A stretch of 64,000 bases of DNA, taken from positions 80,133-144,132 of the forward strand of contig NZ_CP054919.1 of NCBI RefSeq assembly GCF_013364235.1. Reading direction: 5' to 3'. A program made the translations under genes and the position numbers. The notes under the pieces are model-generated. The model was given only the letters and a program-made list of their open reading frames with translations, made no database searches and was not told the origin of the DNA. Positions 40,837 through 49,918 of this stretch are shown here, piece by piece. Each line of letters begins with the position of its first letter. Position 1 is the first letter of the stretch. The DNA is from Kitasatospora sp. NA04385 (GTDB lineage: Bacteria; Actinomycetota; Actinomycetes; Streptomycetales; Streptomycetaceae).

Positions 40837-41553
40837 TCAGCGCGCCTCGAACCGGCTGAGCTGGCGCTCCAGGCTGCGGGCGAGGTGGTCCTTCATCGCC
40901 TCGGCGGCCCGCTCGCCGTTGCGGCGCAGGATCGCGCGCACCACCCGTTCGTGCTCGGCCAGGGTCGGGTCGTCCTCGAAGGGGAGGCTGCTGAGCCGGA
41001 AGACGTGCAGGTGGGCGTGGAGCCGCTCGACCGCGTCCAGGAGCAGCGGCCGGGCGGCGGCGACCGCGACCGCGTCGTGGAACCGCTGGTCCAGCGCGGC
41101 GAAACCGCGGTAGGCCGCGTACGGCCCGGCGGGGCCGGGGTGGGCCTCCATCTCCTCCTGGATGGCCTCGATGGCGTCGAGCTGGGGCTCGTCGGCGTTC
41201 ACCGCCGCCAGGGCCGCGGCGCGCGGCTCCAGGAGGAGCCGCATCTCGAACAGCTCCTCCACGCCCTGCCGGGTGAGCAGTTCGGTCGCCCGGTACCCGG
41301 AGAGCGAGCGCTTGACCACCAGGCCGTCGGACTCCAGCCGGGCCAGCGCCTCCCGGACCGGGGTCGGCGAGACGTCGAGCCGTCGGGAGAGCGCCTCGAT
41401 ACCGACCCGGGCGCCCGGGGCGATCTCGTGGTCCATGATCAGGGCCTTGACGTCCTCGTAGACGCTGTCCGCCAACGGCTGGCGGACCGGTGCCGGATCC
41501 GGGCTGCCCGCCCCGGCCCGGTCGTCGTGGACGAGCGGGTCATGCGCCGGCAT
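40837..41553 (-). CDS. GntR-family regulator, FCD subfamily, paralogue of 32515-33198
   Basis: The 238-residue protein has a 25-residue disordered N-terminus, a winged helix (GIEALSRRLDVSPTPVREAL) and an FCD domain (LDQRFHDAV, EHERVVRAIL, MKDHLARS). Shared blocks with the paralogue (ARLESDGLVVKRSL, YRATELL, EMRLLLEPRAAALAA) show recent common origin. It is divergent from the GH95 gene; two palindromes related to those of the paralogue lie between them. It probably controls the fucosidase and itself. Confidence 0.85.
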   Translation of the reverse strand: MPAHDPLVHDDRAGAGSPDPAPVRQPLADSVYEDVKALIMDHEIAPGARVGIEALSRRLDVSPTPVREALARLESDGLVVKRSLSGYRATELLTRQGVEELFEMRLLLEPRAAALAAVNADEPQLDAIEAIQEEMEAHPGPAGPYAAYRGFAALDQRFHDAVAVAAARPLLLDAVERLHAHLHVFRLSSLPFEDDPTLAEHERVVRAILRRNGERAAEAMKDHLARSLERQLSRFEAR

Positions 41554-41649
41554 CCGGGTCTCCTCAGGTCACTGCTCGTTCGGCCACCGGAAGTTTAGCG
41601 AGGCGCGGGCCAGCGCCCCCGGTGCTGCGGCCCGACCGCGCCACCCCTT

Positions 41650-41665
41650 GAAATCCCATAGGAAA
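41650..41665. promoter_or_regulatory. Operator-like site GAAATCCCATAGGAAA
   Basis: It contains TCC-CATA-GGA symmetry and the RATCCYAY core, 97 bases from the GntR start at 41553. It forms a pair with the site at 41727. Confidence 0.55.
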
Positions 41666-41726
41666 AATGCCCAGCTCTGCGCCTCCGGACGGGAGATTAC
41701 CCCGCATCTCCGACAACAACCCACCT

Positions 41727-41741
41727 TTTCCCTATAGGAAA
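41727..41741. promoter_or_regulatory. Operator TTTCC-CTATA-GGAAA before fucosidase
   Basis: A perfect 5-base-arm palindrome upstream of a TTGACG box (41756-41761) that may be the -35 element of the GH95 gene. The opposite strand reads TTTCCTATAGGG, matching the core of the other fucose-region operators. Confidence 0.6.
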
Positions 41742-41833
41742 TGCTGTCCGATCCCTTGACGGGCCGCGTGGATGCCGGTGCACTGCTGTCCTGCCGCCGA
41801 GTCCGACGGTCCAGTCGAAGGAGCCGCACCCCC

Positions 41834-44668
41834 ATGTCCCGTCCTTCCCCCACCCCGCCCCCCGCCGACGCGAACGGGCTGTCGCGCCGCGGACTGCTGC
41901 GCGCGTCCGCCGCCGCGGGCGCCCTGTTCGCCCTCGCCTCACTGCCGGAGTTCGCCCCGGCCGCCGCCGCCGTGACCCGGCCCGGCACCCTGTCGCTCGT
42001 CCCGGAGGCCGACGCGGTCACCCTCCGGTACCCGGGCCCCGGCACGGAGGGCAGGATCATCGAGGAGGGCCTGCCGATCGGCAACGGCCGACTCGGCGCC
42101 CTGGTCACCGGCGACCCGTCCCACGACGTGCTGATCCTCTCCGACGCGACGCTGTGGACCGGCCACGCCAACGCCGCCCTCCAGTCGGACGGGCAGTTCC
42201 CCTACGCGGAATCCAGCTTCGGCAGCTTCGGGATGCTGGCGAAGGCGTACCTCGACCTGCCCGCCCACACCGCGTCCGCGATCAGCGGCTACCGCCGCAC
42301 CCTCGACCTGAGCAACGGCCTGGTGACCGCCACCTACCAGCTCGGCGGGACGACCTACCGGCGCGAGGTGTTCTCCAGCCACCCCGACGACGTGATCGTG
42401 GTGCGCCTGACCCAGAGCGGCGGCGGCAGCTACACCGGCTCGCTGACGCTGGCCGGGACGCGCGGCGAGAGCGTGACCTCGAACCCGGGCACCGCCGAGG
42501 CCTCGTTCGCGGCGGCGCTGCCCAACGCCCTGGCGTACGCCGCCCTGGTCAGGGCGGCCGGCACCGGCGGCACCGTCTCCGCGACCGGCACGAAGGTGAC
42601 GTTCAGCGGGTGCACCGAGGTCGTGCTGGTGCTCTCCGGCGGCACGAACTACAAGGCGGACGCCTCCGTCCAGTACAAGGACACCGCGCTGGTGCCGCTC
42701 ACCGTCGCGCGCGCCAAGGCCGCGCAGGCCGCCGCCGTCGCCGGCTCGGCGCTGCTCGCCACGCACGTGGCCGACTTCCGGTCCCTGGCCGGGCGGATGA
42801 CGGTCGACCTCGGCGCCTCCAGCGCCGCCCAGCGAGCGCTGGACACCCCGGCCCGGCTCGCCGCACGGGCCGCCGCCGGCTCTGCCCCCGACCCCGAACT
42901 CGAAGCCGCCTACCTGCAGTTCGGCCGCTACCTGACGATCACCGGCTCCCGGGGCAGCCTCCCGACCAACCTCCAGGGCCTGTGGGTCGACAGCAACCAG
43001 CCCCCGTGGTTCAGCGACTACCACACCGACATCAACCTGCAGATGAACTACTGGCTGCCCGACCGGGTCGGCCTGCCCGAGTGCTTCGACGCGTTCACCG
43101 ACTACTGCCTCGCCCAGCTGCCCGGCTGGCAGGCGACGACCGCGAACCTGTTCCAGGACTCCCGCAACCGCTTCCGCAACACCTCCGGCCGGGTCGCCGG
43201 CTGGACGCTGGGCATCAGCGCCAACATCTGGGGCGGCGACGGCTGGTGGTGGCACCCCGCGGGCAACGCCTGGATCTGCAACTCGCTCTACGAGCACTAC
43301 GAGTACACCCTGGACGACGCCCACCTGGCGCGGATCTACCCGCTGCTCAAGGGCGCCTGCGAGTTCTGGGAGTCCCGGCTGGTCACGACGACCGTGGCGG
43401 GCCGCGAGGTGCTGGTCGACGACCACGACTGGTCGCCCGAGCACGGCCCCGAGGACGCCCTCGGCATCACGTACGCCCAGGAACTGGTCTGGGAGCTGTT
43501 CGGCCACTACGGCACCGCCGCCGCCAAGCTCGGCCGGGACGCCGCCTACGCCGCCACCGTCGCCGGGCTGCGCGCCAAGCTCTACCTGCCCCAGGTCAGC
43601 GCCACCAGCGGCTGGCTGGAGGAGTGGATGAGCGACGGCAATCTGGGCGAGACCGCCCACCGCCACCTGTCCCCGCTGGTGGGCCTCTTCCCCGGCGACC
43701 GGATCAACCTCCAGGACTCCCCCGACACGCTGGTCCGGGGCGCCACCAAGCTGCTGGAGGCCCGGGGCCTGGCCAGCTACGGCTGGGCCAGCGCCTGGCG
43801 GGCCCTGTGCTGGGCCCGGCTGAAGCACGCCGACAAGGCGTACGACCTGGTGACCTCGGTGCTGAAGCCGACCGGCACCGCCGCCGCCGGCACGGCGATC
43901 AACCTGTTCGACATGTACCGCTACGGGAGCGGCTACATCTTCCAGATCGACGGCAACTTCGGCACCCCGGCCGCGATGGTCGAGATGCTGGTGCAGTCCC
44001 GGCCCGGGCGGGTCGAGCTGCTGCCCGCGCTGCCCAAGGCGTGGGCGGCGAGCGGCTCGGTCACCGGGCTGGGCCTGCGCGGCGGGCTCAGCCTCGACCT
44101 GCGCTGGCAGTCCGGCCAGGTCACCGGCGCCACCGTGCGGGGCGCGGCCGGCCGGACGACCACGCTCGCCTACGGCGACTGGAGCCAGCAGGTGACCGTC
44201 CCCGCCTCCGGGTCGGTGACGGTCGCGCCGCCCGCGCAGCACACCGTCTTCCAGCTGGTCAACCGCAAGTCCGGCCGGGCGCTCGACGTGCAGGGCGGCT
44301 CGACCGCCGCGGGCGCCCCGGTCATCCAGTACACGCCGAGCTCCGCGGCGAACCAGCAGTTCCTGTTCACCCCGGTCGGCGGCGGCGTGTACGAGATCTG
44401 CACCACGCACACCGCCCCCGCCCTGGCGCTGGGCATCAGCGGCGGCGGGTCGGCCGACGGCGCGAAGCTGATCCAGTGGCAGTCGCTGCACGACACGAAC
44501 ATGCAGTGGAAGCTCACCGACACCGGCGACGGCTACGTCGTGGTCACCTGCCTGCGCAGCGGCAAGGTGCTGGGCGTCACCGGCGACTCGACGGCCAACG
44601 GCGCGACGATCGAGCAGCAGACCGCCAACGGCGGCACCGGCCAGCAGTGGCGGCGCATCGGCAGGTGA
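41834..44668 (+). CDS. Secreted GH95 alpha-L-fucosidase-type glycosidase with ricin-type lectin tail
   Basis: The 944-residue exported enzyme has the Tat signal LSRRGLLRASAAAG. An N-terminal beta-sandwich opens EEGLPIGNGRLGALV. The (alpha/alpha)6 barrel carries the GH95 block TNLQGLWVDSNQPPW, then HTDINLQMNYW, the general-acid region DWSPEHGPED and the base region QIDGNFG. A C-terminal ricin B-type lectin (about 805-944) has three QxF/QxW repeats (NQQFLF, NMQWKL, GQQWRR). ATG at 41834 begins the signal peptide. It should release L-fucose (or L-galactose) from glycans for the importer encoded nearby. The first catalytic Asn of the Asn-X-Asn pair expected in GH95 appears as Asp here. Confidence 0.86.
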   Translation: MSRPSPTPPPADANGLSRRGLLRASAAAGALFALASLPEFAPAAAAVTRPGTLSLVPEADAVTLRYPGPGTEGRIIEEGLPIGNGRLGALVTGDPSHDVLILSDATLWTGHANAALQSDGQFPYAESSFGSFGMLAKAYLDLPAHTASAISGYRRTLDLSNGLVTATYQLGGTTYRREVFSSHPDDVIVVRLTQSGGGSYTGSLTLAGTRGESVTSNPGTAEASFAAALPNALAYAALVRAAGTGGTVSATGTKVTFSGCTEVVLVLSGGTNYKADASVQYKDTALVPLTVARAKAAQAAAVAGSALLATHVADFRSLAGRMTVDLGASSAAQRALDTPARLAARAAAGSAPDPELEAAYLQFGRYLTITGSRGSLPTNLQGLWVDSNQPPWFSDYHTDINLQMNYWLPDRVGLPECFDAFTDYCLAQLPGWQATTANLFQDSRNRFRNTSGRVAGWTLGISANIWGGDGWWWHPAGNAWICNSLYEHYEYTLDDAHLARIYPLLKGACEFWESRLVTTTVAGREVLVDDHDWSPEHGPEDALGITYAQELVWELFGHYGTAAAKLGRDAAYAATVAGLRAKLYLPQVSATSGWLEEWMSDGNLGETAHRHLSPLVGLFPGDRINLQDSPDTLVRGATKLLEARGLASYGWASAWRALCWARLKHADKAYDLVTSVLKPTGTAAAGTAINLFDMYRYGSGYIFQIDGNFGTPAAMVEMLVQSRPGRVELLPALPKAWAASGSVTGLGLRGGLSLDLRWQSGQVTGATVRGAAGRTTTLAYGDWSQQVTVPASGSVTVAPPAQHTVFQLVNRKSGRALDVQGGSTAAGAPVIQYTPSSAANQQFLFTPVGGGVYEICTTHTAPALALGISGGGSADGAKLIQWQSLHDTNMQWKLTDTGDGYVVVTCLRSGKVLGVTGDSTANGATIEQQTANGGTGQQWRRIGR

Positions 44669-44670
44669 GC

Positions 44671-44710
44671 CCGTTCCCGTGCTCCGGCCCGAACCGGAGC
44701 ACGGGAACGG
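44671..44710. terminator. Bidirectional terminator, perfect 17-base-pair stem
   Basis: CCGTTCCCGTGCTCCGG (44671-44687), loop CCCGAA, and the exact complement at 44694-44710, starting 2 bases after the GH95 stop and 6 bases before the GH27 stop. Confidence 0.85.
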
Positions 44711-44716
44711 CCCGCC

Positions 44717-46552
44717 CTACGAGGTGGGCAGGTTCCAGAGCTGGTTGGCGGCCGCGGTGCACGGCCAGATGTCCAGTCGGGTGCCGCTGGTGCTGGTCGC
44801 GCCCGCGACGTCCAGGCAGAGGCCGGACTTGGTGTTCTTCAGGGTGCGGTCGCCCTGGTAGGTCCAGGACTGGGCGGGGGTGCCGTTGCAGGTGTAGAGC
44901 TGGACGCTGGTACCGGCCGCGGTGGCGCCGCCCCGGACGTCCATGCACTTGCCGTAGGCGCGGACGGTGCCGTCACCGGGGACGGTCCAGGTCTGGTTGG
45001 CGCCGCCGTTGCAGCCCCACAGGTCGAGGTCGGTGCCGTCGGTGGAGACGGCTCCCTTGACGTCGGCGCACTTGCCGGCCAGGCCGGTGATCGGGCCGCT
45101 GGGCGCGACCGGGCCGTCGGGGGTGAGCTTGAGCAGCCGGGAGCCGTAGGCGGGCAGGGTGGCGCTGAAGCTTCCGGTGCCGGCGCCGAGGTCGGTGTGG
45201 GTCCACATGTCGTGGACGCCGGCCGACTGGGCGGTCCGCAGGCCGAGGTCGGCCCAGTCGGCGGTCACGGTGGCGGAGCTGGAGCCGAGGTTGAACAGCG
45301 CGACGGTGTAGCTGCCGTCCTTGTTCCTGACGTACCAGGTCTGCTGGTTGGTGGCCTGGCTGACCGGCTTGGCGGGCAGGCCCTGCTGGTTCTGGGCGAT
45401 GACCTCCGGGTTGGTGAGCAGCGACAGGCCGAGGGAGTCGAGCTTGGTGAGGTCGTCGCCGGTGTACATCGGGGAGTTGACGATGGACCACAGGGTGGTG
45501 GCGGTCCGGCGCTGGTCGTCGGTCAGGCCGTCCATCGCGCCGTTGCCGACGTCGAGCGAGTCCAGGTCGGGGAAGAAGCCGGGCTTGGTGTAGGGCGCCC
45601 AGCCCGGGGCGCTGGTGAAGCGGGAGACCACGTGGTTCCAGTCGACGAGCGTGCTGCAGTAGCACTCGACGTCGCCCTGGGTGCGGACGCCGGTGGCGTT
45701 CTGCTGCCAGTAGGGGGCCTCGTCCTTGCGCATCGCCCAGGACAGTTCCAGGTGGCCCTGCCAGCCGAGGGCGTCGAACGCCTTGCGCCAGCCGGCGACC
45801 TCGTAGTAGCTGCTCCTGGTCAGGTCGGCGACCGTGCCCGAGGTGCCCGAGGGGGTGACGCCGTCGAGCTTGAGGTAGTCGATGCCGTAGCCGGTGAGCT
45901 TCTGGGCGACCGAGTAGATGTACTCGTAGCCGCAGGGGTTGCCGGCGGACATGTCGAGGGCGTAGGCGTTGTTCCAGCCGCTGGGCAGCACGACGGGGGC
46001 GCCGGAGGAGTCCTTGAGGACGGCGTTGCGGGTGGTGCAGCCGTGGGTGGTGCCGTAGACGGGGGCGTTGAGGTCGTACGCCTCCTTCGCCATGCCGGCG
46101 TAGTCGTAGACGCCCAGCTTGAGGCCGAGGGCGTGGACCTTGTTCACCACCGTGGCCATCGGGTCGGGGAAGCGGGTGGTGTCCTGCTCCAGCCGACCGT
46201 AGGCGTCGAAGTGCGGGTTGCGGTCGATGTCGGCGTACCAGGCCGCGTCGATGTTGACGAACTTGTAGCCGGCGGCCGCCATGCCGGTGGAGACCAGGGC
46301 GTTGGCCTGCTGGAGGATGTGGTCCTCGTTGAGCCAGCTGGACCAGCTGTGCGGGTTGACGCCCGGGTAGGTGGTGGCCTGCAGGCTCCAGCTGCTCCAG
46401 CCCAGGTACGGGGTGGGGGCGATGGTGGCGGGCGAGAACACGACCGGCGCGGCGGCCGGGGCGGCGGTGGCCGGGACGGCGGCGCCGAGGCCGGCGGCCG
46501 CGGTGGCCGTGGCCACCAGGCCGGTGAGCAGGCGTCTTGCGGTAGTCCTCAT
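44717..46552 (-). CDS. Secreted GH27 alpha-galactosidase with ricin-type lectin tail
   Basis: The 611-residue enzyme has an Ala-rich signal peptide (cleaved near residue 31). The GH27 barrel opens PTPYLGWSSWSLQ, with the nucleophile Asp in YLKLDGVTPSG and the acid/base Asp in FPDLDSLDVGN. A small beta-sandwich and a ricin B-type trefoil follow (about 480-611), with QTW, QSW and QLW repeats. It would remove alpha-galactosyl or related caps outside the cell. It is the last gene of the minus-strand unit with a Gfo/Idh oxidoreductase and CUT1 importer. Related beta-L-arabinopyranosidase activity is an alternative in this family. Confidence 0.86.
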   Translation of the reverse strand: MRTTARRLLTGLVATATAAAGLGAAVPATAAPAAAPVVFSPATIAPTPYLGWSSWSLQATTYPGVNPHSWSSWLNEDHILQQANALVSTGMAAAGYKFVNIDAAWYADIDRNPHFDAYGRLEQDTTRFPDPMATVVNKVHALGLKLGVYDYAGMAKEAYDLNAPVYGTTHGCTTRNAVLKDSSGAPVVLPSGWNNAYALDMSAGNPCGYEYIYSVAQKLTGYGIDYLKLDGVTPSGTSGTVADLTRSSYYEVAGWRKAFDALGWQGHLELSWAMRKDEAPYWQQNATGVRTQGDVECYCSTLVDWNHVVSRFTSAPGWAPYTKPGFFPDLDSLDVGNGAMDGLTDDQRRTATTLWSIVNSPMYTGDDLTKLDSLGLSLLTNPEVIAQNQQGLPAKPVSQATNQQTWYVRNKDGSYTVALFNLGSSSATVTADWADLGLRTAQSAGVHDMWTHTDLGAGTGSFSATLPAYGSRLLKLTPDGPVAPSGPITGLAGKCADVKGAVSTDGTDLDLWGCNGGANQTWTVPGDGTVRAYGKCMDVRGGATAAGTSVQLYTCNGTPAQSWTYQGDRTLKNTKSGLCLDVAGATSTSGTRLDIWPCTAAANQLWNLPTS

Positions 46553-46708
46553 CGTCGAGTCCTTTCGGGTGGGGGCAGGTCCCGTCCGGCGGCGGTCGGT
46601 GCCGTCCGGGGTGCGGCGGGGGTGCCGCGGTCCGCTGCCGCCACCGGCGGTGTGGACGCCGGCGGCGGGTGGGGGCGGAGTTCGGTGGGCCGGCTCGGCG
46701 GGCTCGGC

Positions 46709-47992
46709 TCAGCGGGCCGGCGCGGCCGGGGCGCCGACCGGGAAGCGGCTGCCGATCGGCTCGACGGTGTGCCGGTGCCGGGCGCGTTCGGCGGCCCAGG
46801 CGACCAGGTGGCTCTCCAGGCTGGTGCGCGGGTCGGACAGGATCCGGGCCCGGTCGCCGGTGGCGAGGGCGTCCAGGAACGCGTCGACCAGCCGCTCGTC
46901 GCCGCCGCCGTGCCCGGTGCCCGCGTCGGCGCCCTCCAGGCCCACGGTCAGCAGTTCCTTGGCGCCGGTGCGGAAGTCGGTGAGGGTGACCTGCACGCCG
47001 TCGCCCTCCAACTGCCCGTGGGTGCCGAAGATCCGGGTCTTGCGCTGGGCGTACTCGGTGAACGCGGTCATCGTGAAGGAGGCGGTGGCGCCGCCCTCGT
47101 ACTCCAGGTTGACCACCTGGTGGTCCACCACGTCGTTGTCGCAGGCGTACACGCACCGGCCGTAGGGGCTGGTGCGCAGCGCCTCGACCACGCCCTCCTC
47201 GGTGCGGGCGGGGGTGACGACCGACAGCGGCCAGCGCTCGCGGTCCGGGTCGCCCAGGCAGCCGACGTACAGGCGCTTGGCGGAGTAGGGGCAGGACGCC
47301 TCGATCGGGCAGTCCGGGCAGCGGTCGGCGGCGCCCTCGGGGCGCTGCTCGGCGCGGAAGTGCTTCAGGCCGCCGAAGGAGGACACCCGCCGCACCGGCC
47401 GGCCGACGATGTAGGAGAGCCAGTCCAGGTCGTGGGAGGACTTGGCGAGCAGCATCGGGGTGGCGTCGGCCTCGCGGCGCCAGTTGCCGCGCACGTAGGA
47501 GTGCGCCTGGTGCCACCAGCCGACGGGTTCCAGGTGCTCGACGCTGACGACCTCGCCGAGGCGGCCGGAGTCGACGATCCGCTTGAGGGCCTGGGTGTAG
47601 GGGGTGTAGCGCAGGACGTGGCAGACGGCGAGCATGACGTCGGCCCGCTCGACGGCGTCGATGATGCGCAGGACGTCGTCCTCGCTGGTCGCCATCGGCT
47701 TCTCCAGCAGGATGTGGTAGCCGAGCCCGGCGAACGCGACGGCCGGGTCGACGTGGGCCGCGTCCTGGGTGGTGATCACCACGGCGTCGGCGAGCTTCGG
47801 CCGCTCCGTCAGCGGCCGCCAGTCGGGCAGGATCTCCGCGTCCGGGTGGGCGGCGCGGGCCTGGGCGGCGCGTTCCGGGTCGGGTTCGCAGACCGCGACC
47901 ACCACGGCGCGGCCGGTGCGGGCGGCGTAACCGGCGTAGGTGCTGCCTCGGTTGCCCGCTCCGACCAGCAGCAGGCGAATGGGAGGGGTCAT
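46709..47992 (-). CDS. Gfo/Idh/MocA-family oxidoreductase with cysteine cluster
   Basis: The 427-residue protein has a Rossmann N-terminus (LLLVGAGNRGSTYAGY), the family Lys in LLEKPMATS and a C-terminal substrate domain with His in SSHDLDW. An inserted loop near residue 220 has CPDCPIEASCPYSAKR, a four-residue-spaced cysteine cluster that resembles a metal site in one Gfo/Idh subgroup. It oxidises or epimerises a sugar or glycoside with NAD(P). Located between the alpha-galactosidase and importer, it probably processes the imported galactoside. Confidence 0.85.
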   Translation of the reverse strand: MTPPIRLLLVGAGNRGSTYAGYAARTGRAVVVAVCEPDPERAAQARAAHPDAEILPDWRPLTERPKLADAVVITTQDAAHVDPAVAFAGLGYHILLEKPMATSEDDVLRIIDAVERADVMLAVCHVLRYTPYTQALKRIVDSGRLGEVVSVEHLEPVGWWHQAHSYVRGNWRREADATPMLLAKSSHDLDWLSYIVGRPVRRVSSFGGLKHFRAEQRPEGAADRCPDCPIEASCPYSAKRLYVGCLGDPDRERWPLSVVTPARTEEGVVEALRTSPYGRCVYACDNDVVDHQVVNLEYEGGATASFTMTAFTEYAQRKTRIFGTHGQLEGDGVQVTLTDFRTGAKELLTVGLEGADAGTGHGGGDERLVDAFLDALATGDRARILSDPRTSLESHLVAWAAERARHRHTVEPIGSRFPVGAPAAPAR

Positions 47993-48134
47993 GGCGACGG
48001 GTCCTTGGGTCAGGGGGCGCGGGAGGGCGTGCTGCGCCCCGGGGCGGCGCGGAACGGTGCGGCGCGGCGCGGGCCGGAGGGGATGGCGCGGCGCGGCGCG
48101 GGCCGGGGGTGGTGCGGAGTGACGCGGGCCGGGG

Positions 48135-48953
48135 TCAGCCCTTGACGGCTCCGGAGACCATGCCGGCGACGAAGTTGCGCTGGAAGAGCAGGTAGACGAG
48201 CACCACGGGGCCGATCACGATCAGGGTGGCGGCGGCCAGCATCGGCACGTCGGTGGTGTGGGCGCCGACGAAGAAGGCCAGGCCGGCGGGGGCGGTGCGG
48301 TTCTCCGGGGTCTGGATGAGGATCAACGTCAGCAGGAATTGGTTCCAGGCCCACAGGAAGTACAGCAGCCCCAGGGTGGTCAGGGCCGGGCGCACGCAGG
48401 GGACGAGGACCTTCCACAGCACCTTCCAGCTGGAGGCGCCGTCCAGGGCGGCCGCCTCCAGCAGTTCCTTGGGCAGGGCGGTGAACTGCTGGCGCATCCA
48501 GAACGCGCCGAACGGCATGTAGAGGCCGACCAGGGCGAGGATCAGCGAGACCGGGGTGTCGGTCAGGCCCAGCGAGCGCAGGTCGTAGTAGAGCGGGACG
48601 ACCGCGGCCTCGTAGGGCAGGGTCAGGCCCAGCAGCAGCAGGCCGAAGATGACCTCCCGGCCCCGGAAGCGCATGGTGGCGAAGGCGTAGCCGGCCAGCG
48701 TCGCGCAGAACAGGGCGAGCGGGACGACGCCGAGGCCGACCATGGCGCTGTTGGCCAGCAGGCGGCCGAACCCGGCGGTGGACCAGGCCCGGCCGAAGGC
48801 GGCCAGGGTGGGGTGCTCGGGCAGGGACAGGCCGGACAGCGGGGTGCCGGGCGGGTTGAGCGCGGCCAGCAGGAGCGCGGCGAACGGGATCAGGACGCCG
48901 GCGCAGAAGACCGCCAGCAGTGCGCGGCCGGTCAGGCGGTCGGTGCGGCTCAT
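48135..48953 (-). CDS. Carbohydrate ABC transporter permease (MalG type)
   Basis: The 272-residue membrane protein has six helices and the EAA loop LLEAAALDGASSWKVLWKVL. It overlaps its partner permease by 4 bases. Downstream (47993-48134) is a 142-base GC-rich gap with a repeated GCGGCGCGGCGCGGGCCGG, before the oxidoreductase gene. Confidence 0.88.
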   Translation of the reverse strand: MSRTDRLTGRALLAVFCAGVLIPFAALLLAALNPPGTPLSGLSLPEHPTLAAFGRAWSTAGFGRLLANSAMVGLGVVPLALFCATLAGYAFATMRFRGREVIFGLLLLGLTLPYEAAVVPLYYDLRSLGLTDTPVSLILALVGLYMPFGAFWMRQQFTALPKELLEAAALDGASSWKVLWKVLVPCVRPALTTLGLLYFLWAWNQFLLTLILIQTPENRTAPAGLAFFVGAHTTDVPMLAAATLIVIGPVVLVYLLFQRNFVAGMVSGAVKG

Positions 48954-49918
48954 GCGCGCTCCCGGGTGAGGCGGCCGATGGCCAGGACCACCAGCGAGAT
49001 CAGCAGGCTGAGGACGACGGCCAGGGCGCAGGCGGTGCCCACCTCGCCGCCGGTGAAGGCGAGTCGGTAGATGAGCAGGCCGGGCACGGTGGTGGTGTCA
49101 CCGGGGCCGCCGCCGGTGGTCACGTAGACGACGTCGAAGCTGGCCAGGGCCGAGATGACGGTGACGGTGACCGCGACGCCGATCTCCGCCCGCAGGCCGG
49201 GCAGGGTGACCGAGAGGAACTCCCGGACGGGCCCGGCGCCGTCGATCCGGGCGGCCTCGTAGAGGCTGGTGTCGATCTTCTGGATGCCGGCCTGGAAGAG
49301 CACCAGGCACAGGCCCAGCATCACCCAGCTGCCGACCAGGCCGACCGCGACGTAGGCCCAGGTGAAGTCGCCGAGCCAGGCCCTGGCCCAGGAGTGCAGG
49401 CCGATCGCGTCCAGCAGTTGGTTGACGGTGCCGTCCTGGGCGTACATCCAGCGCCAGATGACGCCGACGGCGACCAGCGGGACGATCTGCGGCAGGAACA
49501 GCACGGTGCGGGAGACGGCGAAGTTTCGCCCCTGCCGGGCCCGGCCGATGACGGCCGCCAGCACCAGGCCGGCGGCGATCGGCAGCACGGTGTAGAAGCC
49601 GATGAAGCCCAGCGCGTGCCACAGCGAGGCGGTCAGCTTCGGGTCGGTGAGCACCTGCCGGTAGTTGTCCAGCCCGGTCCAGACCCCGGCGGTGACGCCG
49701 TCCCAGCGGTAGAAGGACAGCTCCAGGGTGTGCAGCCACGGCGCGATGACGAACGCCGTGTACAGCAGCAGGGCGGGCAGCAGGTAGAGGTAGGCGACCG
49801 GCTGGCGGCGGGGACCCCGCCGCCGGCCGGTGCGGGCGGCGGGTACCGCCCCGACCCGCTGCGTGCGGGCTGGGGCCGGGGCGGCGGTCCGGGGTGCCGG
49901 CTGGTGCGCGGCGGTCAC
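48950..49918 (-). CDS. Carbohydrate ABC transporter permease (MalF type)
   Basis: The 322-residue membrane protein has a 40-residue basic/Pro-rich cytoplasmic tail, the first helix AYLYLLPALLLYTAFVIAPW and the EAA loop LYEAARIDGAGPVREFLSVT. It is coupled by 4-base overlaps to both the binding-protein and second permease genes. Confidence 0.88.
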   Translation of the reverse strand: MTAAHQPAPRTAAPAPARTQRVGAVPAARTGRRRGPRRQPVAYLYLLPALLLYTAFVIAPWLHTLELSFYRWDGVTAGVWTGLDNYRQVLTDPKLTASLWHALGFIGFYTVLPIAAGLVLAAVIGRARQGRNFAVSRTVLFLPQIVPLVAVGVIWRWMYAQDGTVNQLLDAIGLHSWARAWLGDFTWAYVAVGLVGSWVMLGLCLVLFQAGIQKIDTSLYEAARIDGAGPVREFLSVTLPGLRAEIGVAVTVTVISALASFDVVYVTTGGGPGDTTTVPGLLIYRLAFTGGEVGTACALAVVLSLLISLVVLAIGRLTRERA

